From Brachypterus glaber (Eukaryota; Arthropoda; Insecta; Coleoptera; Kateretidae): a DNA stretch of 64,000 nt. Below are positions 56,080-64,000 of this stretch, piece by piece. The position numbers and the translations under genes were made by a program. The notes below the pieces were generated by a model. It did not search any database and had not been told where the DNA came from. It was given only the letters and a program-made list of their open reading frames with translations. How positions within the stretch are numbered: position 1 is the first letter of the stretch; the number at the start of each line of letters is the position of its first letter. The DNA lies in the NCBI GenBank assembly GCA_958510825.1, contig OY294046.1, positions 4,774,001 through 4,838,000 of the forward strand, given 5' to 3'.

Positions 56080-57166
56080 ACTATTCTATCTATCTATTCT
56101 ACAATATTTACGATTTTTTTACAATTTCAGACCCGCGTGGAAAACTTTACAAGTTAAGAAAACTATTGTTTTGGTGGCAGAAGATTATTATACTATCCAC
56201 AGCGCCTGCGCTAGAATAATATATGGTAGTTTCAAATTTTCCAAAAATTTCAAAATTCGTCCTAGACAAAAAAATCTTAGATATAAATTTGTTTCATGAA
56301 GAAATAAGAAATTTTTGTTTTTTATCCATCTGTCCGTCTGTCTGTTAGATGTCACGATTTTGTAGACACGACAACTAAAGAACGAATAATCCGATCGACT
56401 TGAAATTTTCAGGAAAAATCAAGTTCTATGAGGGGAAGATCCCTATTGTTTTTGAAAGCAATCCACCCAAAACAAAAAAGTTATGGGGAGTTAAACTTTT
56501 GAAAAAATAAAATAAAAGCTAAAAGAAAAGTCCAATTAACTTAAGTTTTTTAAGAAAAATTACTTTTATTATAAGGATAAATTCTACCAAATTTGAAAGT
56601 AATCCCCCTAAGTACAAAAAAGTTTTAATTAATCCAAAGTTCTAGGCTGGGATTGTTTTTGGTAAAAATCGGGGTAGGGTAAGGAGGTAAAATAGGGGTA
56701 AAATGGGAGAAAAATGGGGGTTAAACGAAGTTTTTTCAAAAAAATTAATTTTCTCCTTTTTTTTATAAATTTTTTTATATTTTTTTTTCGATTTTTTCTT
56801 TTTTTTTGAAAAACAAACTTCTCAAAATTTCTTTTTATTTATTTTTTATTTTTGTGTTTTTTTTTTAAATTGTGTTAATGAACAAACACCTACAGGGTAA
56901 AGTATTATTTTCTTGGCAGCAGAATTTTTTTCATTTTTTTCTTAAAAAAAATCCTTTCAGTTGAAAAAATAAATATTTTTGATAAAATACCCTAACCAAC
57001 ACTATAGTGTCATAATTTAATTAGTCTTAGGCTTCAATGACGTATTTTCTACTGTCTATTTTATCTCGTCAATAATTTGATTAATTTCTATCTCTAGGCC
57101 AACTTGAATCAGGAAAGTTTTGAAAATTCGCAAAGTAAATAGTAATTTGCTACAGGTACGGACAAT
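56080..57166 (-). other. Intron sequence
   Basis: Contains TCTGTCCGTCTGTCTGT near 56330 and AACGAATAATCCGATCGACT near 56381; the latter text recurs near 58393. No gene. Confidence 0.45.
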
Positions 57167-57255
57167 AGATTAAGTCAACATCCTAGTTTAAAGTTATAAT
57201 TTTATAACACGGTTTTATAAAATTATAACTTTGAACTAGGATGTTGACTTAATCT
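57167..57255. repeat. Near-perfect 89-bp hairpin
   Basis: AGATTAAGTCAACATCCTAG through AATTTTATAA is mirrored after the loop CACGG with one or two mismatches. Non-coding. Confidence 0.85.
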
Positions 57256-57304
57256 GGTTTTATTAAAACCAGATGAACAATTCCCAGCGCCCGCTCGCAT
57301 ATTC

Positions 57305-57517
57305 TACTAAAGTCTACTAAAATTTAGATGGCGCCAGTAATTTCTTTAATAAAAATACTATAGTAACACTTTTCGCCCGGCCAAGTAAATATTGTATTTG
57401 TTCAACAAAGAACAAATACAGAATTTGTTTGGTTGGATGGAAGTGGGAGTGTATGTATGTCTTCTATCCTTTTTGGGTAGAACTTTTATCCCTGTCTAAT
57501 CTAACGGGAGAAATCGC
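57305..57517 (+). mobile_element. Family M MITE, half copy
   Basis: Only the segment from TCTACTAAAATTTAGATGGC to GGGAGAAATCGC is present, so the first hairpin half of the element is missing. The right end lacks the final CATT and runs into the family C element at 57524. Confidence 0.88.
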
Positions 57518-57523
57518 AAATAC

Positions 57524-58193
57524 ATCGGCACTTAGTGCTATTAAGAGTGCCGATGTATTGAAATCTTCGCCGAAAAGTAAAAATCTTTGACCACGTTTTT
57601 TTTTCACATTTCTCGACGTTTTAGACCATTCTGAGTCAAAATCAGTAAAAAAATTTTTTGGGTCCGTCTGTCTGTCTGTCTGTCTGGGTGTAAACTCTCT
57701 AACTCCATTTCTACATGAGATATCGACTTGCGGTTTTTTGCATATTGTTTCATATCGTATTTCGAAGAGCTGATTAGATTTTGGGGGTAAACGATTGGGG
57801 GTAAGGGGGTAAAAATATGGTAAAACTTCTATTTTTAGCGTTTTTTTGTTTATAATTAAGGCAATTATTATTGTATTTGGTTAATTTAGCACTTATATAA
57901 AAGATAATTTTAAATTGGTCAAAAAATGTTATAAAAAACGTTTTCCTAAAACGTATTTTTTTCGAGATATTGGCGTTTAAAGCAGTAAAAGGTTTTTTTA
58001 TCATATCTCATATATTTAAAACCCGATTTCAAAAAATTATATTTTAAATAAAAGCTCTTTTTAAGCCCTATAAAAAAATGTTATATACAGTTTTTTGCTA
58101 GAATATGTTTTAAAGATACAGAATTTAAAATCAAACAAAACATCTAGTTTGAAATTTGCAAACTAGATGGCTCTAGTGTACAATAGTGCCGAT
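57524..58193 (+). mobile_element. Family C element, full copy (intronic)
   Basis: 670 bp from ATCGGCACTTAGTGCTATTA to ACAATAGTGCCGAT, with a TCTGTCTGTC tract near 57668. The terminal AGTGCCGAT/ATCGGCACT are inverted. Confidence 0.82.
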
Positions 58194-58944
58194 GTTTTGA
58201 CAGGGTGCTTGCAACGTTTTATCTAGTTTTAAGCGAGTTTTTAAAAAGCTAAATTTATATTCTATAAGACCCATTATTTTTTACTTATTAAGTGCCTATT
58301 CACTAATGGTATAGGAAATTAGCGTTACAGGGGGGGGGGTGTCCAAAATGATCAAAATTTGCATTACGTAATACTTAAACGTTCCCTAACTCAAGAACGA
58401 ATAATCCGATCAACTTGAAATTTTCAGGGAAAAATCAAGTTCTACGAGGGTAAGACCCCTAATCTTCTTTTTACCCCATTCCAGGGGTGTTTTTGGCTCT
58501 AGCTAATGATTTTGGAGGTGAAAGAATTTTTTTTTTGGCTTCGGATTCGGATTTAGCGACCGAAAATACATAGGAGATCATGGGTATGGTTCGCTGGTCT
58601 GAACTTTTTTTTTATGGGGCTGTGTAATTAAATTGTAGCTTATCCGTACCGGTCACGTTTTTTACAGTGTATACCTATGCGCAAAATAAATTTTATAATT
58701 TTGTAATTTGTTGAAATATAATGTATTTTTAGTGGATATCAATAAATTTAAGCTTATCTGGAAAAGGGCATTATCTGGATTTCAATTTGACGATTTTATT
58801 CGAAATTGGCAGTCTAAAATTTTACGTGACAAATAATAAATCCAGAGATAAATCTTGCCATGCATTAAACCATAAAAAAAGAGATTTTAGAAAGCCCCTG
58901 AATAATTGTCCAAACGAAAAGTACGTCAAATTCATACATGGTAC
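58194..58944 (-). other. Intron sequence with a family F arm
   Basis: At 58322-58385 a G-run is followed by GCATTACGTAATACTTAAAC and GTTCCC, a single arm of foldback family F. The rest is unassigned. Confidence 0.5.
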
Positions 58945-59962
58945 CTAGAGCACTAGATAGGTACCCTAGTAGAAATTTAACGTTAGAATAACGTTTTTCT
59001 AATGTTAGAAAACTGTATAAAAGTACGTTATAAAATATGTGCAAATGTCCCGCTTTTTAACGTAAGAATCAAACGTTAGTTACAAACGTTAATTTAACGT
59101 TAGATTTTTAAGTTAGAAATACGTTATAAGTACGTTTAATTTATAACTTTCGCGGGCGTGGCCAACTAGGAAATTTCTACCTGCATCATAAAATGGCAGC
59201 TGGAGACAAATTTATTCATATAAATAAATCTTAATATAGTTTAGGAATCATAATAATTTTAAACATAATTTCGTTACATTTATTTATAAAATAGCCATCT
59301 TCTTAGGTGGCCCTAAATATTTTTCGTGTAATATCCTGTTTTACTTCGATAAATACGTTTACCTCTCAGAAAAACATAATATTTAGTTAGTTAATATTTA
59401 TTTATACATTCAGAATCTTAAAATATTTTTTCAATTATAGCACATAGCTGTCTGAAATGAGTATTTTCTACTATAGGTTACGTATTAATAATGGAAATTT
59501 AAAAAATATTTAAAGTTAGAATAAGGTTAGAAAAAGTTAGGAATTTAGTTAGGAAACTAACGCTAGATTTATGTATTTTATAACGTTTTTGTCAAACGTT
59601 AGTTTTTAAGGTTAGATTTATATATTTTATAACGTTTTTATCAAACGTTAGTTTTTAAGGTTAGATTTATATATTTTATAACGTTTTTGTATAACGTTTG
59701 AGACTAAATATAAAAATGTCACTAATCTAATGTCATGTTAAGTTAGATTTATGTACTTTTTTACCAGGGTAGGTTTGTTAGGGTAGGTGGATATTTTGAG
59801 TGGTTCCGCAGGAAAGCACCGACACAGCCACAATTTCAGACCGCAAGAAATATTCCTAGAAACCGAAAATGTCGTTGCTACTGCAAAAACATTGTTGAAA
59901 TTAAGTCTGTTATACACCAAACTACCTACCTACCCTACCAAACCTGCCTATCCAGTGCTCTA
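58945..59962. mobile_element. Family S foldback split by a W1 element
   Basis: TAGAGCACTAGATAGGTA at left and CCTGCCTATCCAGTGCTCTA at right are the inverted ends, as in 40771-40881. The left arm is interrupted at 58964 and resumes at 59770 with TAGGTTTGTTAGGGTAGG. Confidence 0.85.
58964..59769 (-). mobile_element. Family W1 element nested in family S
   Basis: 806 bp, from CCCTAGTAGAAATTTAACG to TTTTTACCAGGG. Flanked by TA on both sides (58962-58963 and 59770-59771); removing the element and one TA restores the family S arm. Longer than 21452-22145 because of extra AACGTTA-word units. Confidence 0.9.
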
Positions 59963-59989
59963 ATGGTACCTAACCCAAAGGAAACAAAA

Positions 59990-60927
59990 AATAGTTTATT
60001 AAAGTACTAGTTTCATAACATACGTTTTTAGAAAACGAGCCGCTTGCGATGAGTTTTCTAAAGTACTAGTTCGCTTAAAACGTGTTATGAAACGAGTGCT
60101 TTACACAATTTTTTCTATTTTGCTCTAAAATTTCGAAAATCTTACATTTAAATTGATGACTGATTTAGCGATTTTTGTTTCGAATTGGCATTACAGTTTT
60201 CGCCATGTTTAAAATTCTAAGAACGAATATTATTTTGATATATTTTATAGTCATTTCTTCTCTTTTCCACTGCAAGTAACCAAGTCACAATTTTAACACG
60301 GTAAAATATAACCTAAACACAAAATTTTGTAGAAAATTAAACTTTAAATCGACGTTCACAATTTCACGGCAAACGTCAAGAGATAGACTTTTGTCTGTTG
60401 CCAACCCAAAAGAAAAAAAAGTAGAGACCTCTTATGGGCCTATAAAAACACGCAAAATGCGTGTGATTATGCACGGAAAAAAAAATTATAGCTAGGAGCG
60501 CTATAACACACATACCAAGCAAATTATAATCGCTTATTATATAAATACAAGGCTTTCTCTTACAATTATGGCAGTAAGTGTAAAAATTTATATGAAATAC
60601 TTTAATTGTTTAGTGAGTAATAAAATATAACAAATAGTATGGCATTTATAGCTTAAATAGATTTAATTATTGTCCGTGCTAATAATTTTTATAATATAAT
60701 AAAATTTCTGTAAATTTATAATAGTGCCTGTAATAAATATAATCGTGTCTGTAATATATATAATCGTTTCCAATTTATTTTTAACATTATTAGTTATTGT
60801 GTCCCTTATAATCTATAGCTTAAATCACTATAATTTGCCACTGTTACCAAATATCTTATAATGTATAGCGCAGAGCCCACCAATTTCTTTCCGTGTGAGC
60901 TTATAAGAGTCGAAAATAGAAAAAAGT
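59990..60927 (-). mobile_element. Family R element split by a family N element
   Basis: Left part 59990-60471, right part 60896-60927. The host hairpin text GATTATGAGCTTATAAGAG is interrupted after GATTATG. Confidence 0.88.
60472..60895 (+). mobile_element. Family N element, copy 2, nested
   Basis: 424 bp, from CACGGAAAAAAAAATTATAG to TTTCTTTCCGTG. Flanked by TG on both sides (60470-60471 and 60896-60897). It is the reverse complement of 27344-27764 with few differences, so the two copies moved recently. Confidence 0.92.
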
Positions 60928-61612
60928 CAATATCTCTCTGCAATCAAGTACTTCAAAAAAATGTTTATAATTATACCGTAAAACGAGTAATTTTTACTAT
61001 TTTGCAAATAGTAAGATAGGGACTTATGTCTGTCAAAATTGTTAAATAACGTTTGATAAAAGTAAACTTTCCCAATTCATATTTGTAATAGCTTTTTCTC
61101 CCCATCGTCGTAGGGGAGTTATAAATGTTTAAATACACTGACCCAAATTACCCTGCCAAGTGGGCTTTTTGGAAATATTATTAAAAAAACACATTTCACC
61201 AATTATGTATAATCTATACCCCATAGGGTGCTTATCTGGATCCATAAAAAACGTTAAAAACATAAAAAAAATTGATTCCCATAAAAATTGCATAAATAAA
61301 CATTAAAAACTAACTAAAATATTTAAAGCTAGTAAAAAATGCATATCAAATTTGTATTTATAAGTAAGAAGATCATTTCAAATCCTAAATACAGATTTTA
61401 ATGAATTTTAGAAAAATAAAAAAATAAAAAGGTTTGGAAGTTTAGGGCCGTTTCATCAAGAACCAAATAGCCCCAGAACGGAACCAATATAACCCCACTA
61501 ACCTAAAAACTAATAAAAATATGAAGAAAACACGTTTTTTTTTTTTGGATAAGGAACCTAGTTCTTAATGCTTTCCGCAAATGTACATTGTACAATACTA
61601 ACAGAAATATAT
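60928..61612 (-). other. Intron sequence
   Basis: AT-rich, nothing recognised. Confidence 0.4.
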
Positions 61613-62137
61613 TTTTTCTATTTTGCCACTCTTATAAGCTCATAATCACATGCATTTTGCGTGTTCTTATAGGCCAATAAGAGGTTAGTACTTTTTTTAC
61701 TTTTGGGTTGGCAAGACAGGACAAAAGAATATCGTTTGGCGTTTTCCGTGCAAATGTTAACGCCACTTTTAAGTTTAGTTTTCTACGAAATTGTGGTTTA
61801 AGTTAATTTTTACGTGTTAAAATTGTGACTTGGTTACTTGCAGTGAAATAGAAAAAGAGCTGACTATAAAAGATATCAAAATATCGTTTGTTCTACGAAT
61901 TTCAAACATTGCGAAAATTGTAATGCCAAACCAAAACAAAAATCCCAAAATCGGTCAACAATTTAAATGTAAGTTTTATTTAAATTTTAGAGCAAAATAG
62001 AAAAAATAGTATAAAGCACTCGTTTCATAACACGTTTTTAGCGCACGAGTACAAGTTTAGAAAACGAGCCGCTTGCGGCGAGTTTCTAAAGTACTAGTGC
62101 TTTGGGTGTTATGGAACTAGTACTTTAATATACTATA
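61613..62137 (+). mobile_element. Family R element, full copy (intronic)
   Basis: Same orientation as 55567-56079. The 3' palindrome is slightly shortened at TAGTGCTTTGGGTGTTATGG. Confidence 0.88.
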
Positions 62138-62440
62138 AAAACACCATCCTGGTATTAATAAGAATGCAAAGTTTTCAAACTAACACACGTCAATTAAATC
62201 ATTGACATAGAGACGTAAAATTTGGAACAAATTTTGTTTATTACTTAGAAAATCTTTGTTCCAAATTTCAAGTCACTGGGCCAAAGCGTTTTTAAAATAC
62301 CGCAGTGTAAACTTGTTTTACAAGCGACTTGCATCTTTTTCTCTTCTATATGACAGATATGCGCTTGATTTGTTGAAACAGCCCCGCGAAGCCCAAATTA
62401 CCCCGTTCGACGGTAATAATTTAGTATTCCATTTACTTAC
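62138..62440 (-). other. Intron next to the exon donor
   Basis: Donor GTAAGT at 62440-62435 on the minus strand. The plus-strand open frame at 62256-62453 is antisense and not a gene. Text near 62270-62335 resembles the foldback at 18391-18603. Confidence 0.5.
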
Positions 62441-62581
62441 CTCGCCAACTTGATTTTGTCGGACAAATAATGGTTTGGTTTTCGATCAAGTAGGCATTTA
62501 GCGTTGTCAAACTCGGAGACTTCCGTAGAACGTCTTCGTCGTTTTTCCACACGTATTTTATCGCCGTCATCTCGTACGATA
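62441..62581 (-). CDS. pHCl: pHCl-type ligand-gated chloride channel, exon at the end of the extracellular domain
   Basis: The 141-bp exon (2 bases, 46 codons, 1 base) starts after a pyrimidine tract and AG at 62583-62582 and ends before GTAAGT. It encodes SYEMTAIKYVWKND, the late extracellular strand that follows the signature Cys loop in this family, then SLTTLNAYLIENQTIICP with the first Cys of the second disulphide pair, and SSWRG, which joins NYSCLK of the next exon in frame. NQT is a possible N-glycosylation site. Upstream exons with the signal peptide and Cys loop are not in the window. The three exons together make about 169 residues of an expected 450-500. Assignment to pHCl is from recalled family sequence, supported by continuity with the M1-M3 exons. 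Confidence 0.85.
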
Positions 62582-62774
62582 CTAAAAAAAAAATGAAAAT
62601 GTATTATAGGTAAAATTTATGGAAGTTGCGAGAAATTGCTTGTTTAACCCTCTGGCGGGCGACTAGAGATAATGTTGGTACAACCAACTAAGAAAATTTT
62701 GGTTCCCGCAAAGTTGCCTGCACTTTCCCGGCTACTTAATAACGTAACTACTTTTTAACCAACGAAATAATAAC
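62582..62774 (-). other. Intron upstream of the exon
   Basis: Acceptor tract and unassigned sequence. Confidence 0.4.
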
Positions 62775-63234
62775 CAACGAACTAACAACTCTTCTCTCTA
62801 GAATACGCATACCGTTAATATAAAGTATCGTCAACATCTCGGTTTGTTTGTAAACAAATAGTAGGTATATTCAGGCCTGAACAATAACAATTACCAGTAA
62901 CTGTTATTGTTTTCTCTGTTAGAACAAAGCTGTGCGAGTAAGACTGACAAATGTATATGTTAGCTACGTGATTGTCAGTTTTTACAAATGAAAAGTCTTC
63001 ACTCTAGAATAGGCATTTCATTTGTAAAAACTGACAAAAACGTAGCCAACATATACATTTGTCTGTCTTACTCGCACAGCTTTGTTCTGACAGATACAAC
63101 AATAACAGTTACTGGTAATTGTTATTGTTCAGGCCTGAATATACCTACTGTTTGTTTACAAACAAACCGAGATGTTGGCGATATTTTATATTAACGGTAT
63201 GCGTATTCTAGAGAGAAGAGTTCTTAGTTCGTTG
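62775..63234. mobile_element. Two family K MITEs head to head
   Basis: An inverted copy (62775-about 62995) and a direct copy (about 62996-63234) share CAACGAACTAACAACTCTTC ends and form a 460-bp inverted pair around AAAGTCTTCACTCTAG. The open frame at 62988-63194 is within the second copy. Confidence 0.88.
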
Positions 63235-63333
63235 TTTTTAACCGACTTCCAAAAAAGGAGGAGGTTATCAATTCGACATTGTGTGACTTTCTTTTTTTTA
63301 TGTTTGTTCCCGTATAACTTTGGAACAAAAATT

Positions 63334-63818
63334 TAACAGATGTCGGTACTGTTTTCCTGGAAAGGGACTATCCAAAGACTCGCATAACAAGCATAGTACA
63401 TAAGAATGCGATGCCAGGATTGGCTTGATGTGTCGTCATGTATCTTGTAATGGTTCTTTTGTGAGCCTCTGGATATGCCTTAAGTTGTAATTGTAACCTA
63501 AAAATTTGACGTTTTCCTTGTGTTCAATATAATTTACGTTTGTACAATATGTAGAATATGCTAATTTAGTGTGAGTGTATGAAGAATAAATCAAAAAAGT
63601 ACCTTTTTCAATACTATATTAAAATAACGATAAGTATAACCATTTTTTTATGAAACTTTCTCTTCTTTTATTTACTTTAACTACAGTTAATCACTGTCAT
63701 AGACAAAAAATGTCACAATATTTTATATGTTAAAAGGTTCAAGTTTTTAACCAATGATGTAGCTTGATAATCGCGGGAATTTTAAACTACTATTTTGCAT
63801 AATTGGACGGACTATAGT
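63334..63818 (-). mobile_element. Family T TIR element, copy 3, truncated
   Basis: The right end TTGGACGGACTATAGT is intact; the left side stops at AACAGATGTCGGTACTGTTT, without the GGGCCGCGTCCCTTAC end seen at 4667 and 40629. It is preceded by ACCGACTTCCAAAAAAGGAG near 63241, a common insect repeat phrase. Confidence 0.82.
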
Positions 63819-63867
63819 AAAAATATACTTCTATCTTAATTGTTTAGGGATAAATATTTTAATTGTT

Positions 63868-64000
63868 TAGGGATATAGTTATTTATGTTACTAGTGGGTA
63901 AAGTAAGATATTGCCCATGAGAAAATTAACCTGTGAAGCGTCAGCCAAGCAGGTTAATTTTCGAGAGGGCAATAACGGTTTACCCATGAGTGCCATACAA
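63868..64000 (+). repeat. Family G repeat, cut by window end
   Basis: Matches 160-280, with an additional GCAGGTTAATTTTCGAGAGG that completes an inverted repeat with GAAAATTAACCTG. Continues beyond the window. Confidence 0.8.

Noticed and set aside
62256..62453. 65-codon plus-strand frame
   Set aside because: Its 3' end is antisense to the channel exon and its 5' end matches repeat text also seen at 18520-18600.
1..64000. tRNA and rRNA genes
   Set aside because: No cloverleaf with TTCRANNC-type box and no rRNA-like text were noticed by eye; a covariance-model scan was not possible.

Overview
The window is an AT-rich, repeat-saturated stretch of an arthropod (most likely insect) nuclear genome. 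The only host gene I can support is a minus-strand Cys-loop ligand-gated chloride channel of the insect pHCl (pH-sensitive chloride channel) type. Three consecutive exons are visible: 62441-62581 (end of the extracellular domain), 54214-54366 (second cysteine pair, M1 and the PAR anion-selectivity motif) and 51264-51478 (M2, M3 and the start of the cytoplasmic loop). Splice sites and phases (1, 1, 0) agree, and the translation runs without a break through all three. The rest of the gene lies outside the window or is too divergent to see, so at least 11 kb of the window is intron.

The most unusual locus is 51393-52893. The acceptor and the first 85-87 coding bases of the M2 exon, with adjoining intron, have been duplicated in tandem (unit about 460 bp), leaving three extra acceptor-plus-M2 fragments and three shorter frameshifted sub-copies on the upstream side of the real exon.

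Almost everything else is mobile DNA. Coding remnants are: a Penelope-like element with a GIY-YIG endonuclease reading frame (32583-33365) between inverted terminal copies; a Tc1/mariner-type element with intact 26-bp inverted ends, TA target duplication and a broken transposase (10486-11519); and an element carrying the start of a THAP zinc finger (1386-2643), as in P-type transposases. Non-coding families include a roughly 414-bp double-hairpin MITE (five full copies, one half copy), a roughly 510-bp family (six copies), a 421/424-bp pair of TA/TG-inserted elements, two adjacent foldbacks with 8-bp duplications, and many single foldbacks. Several insertions are nested with readable target duplications, giving a relative order of events.

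Region by region: 1-9 kb has THAP, foldback and GGATATCC-word elements; 9-12 kb a symmetrical foldback and the Tc1 element; 13-25 kb MITEs; 25-31 kb nested foldbacks; 32-36 kb the Penelope element and related inverted pairs with hammerhead-like hairpins; 37-50 kb foldbacks and TIR elements; 51-62.6 kb the channel exons with repeat-filled introns; 62.7-64 kb more MITEs. No tRNA, rRNA or CRISPR was recognised. The species cannot be named from the sequence.
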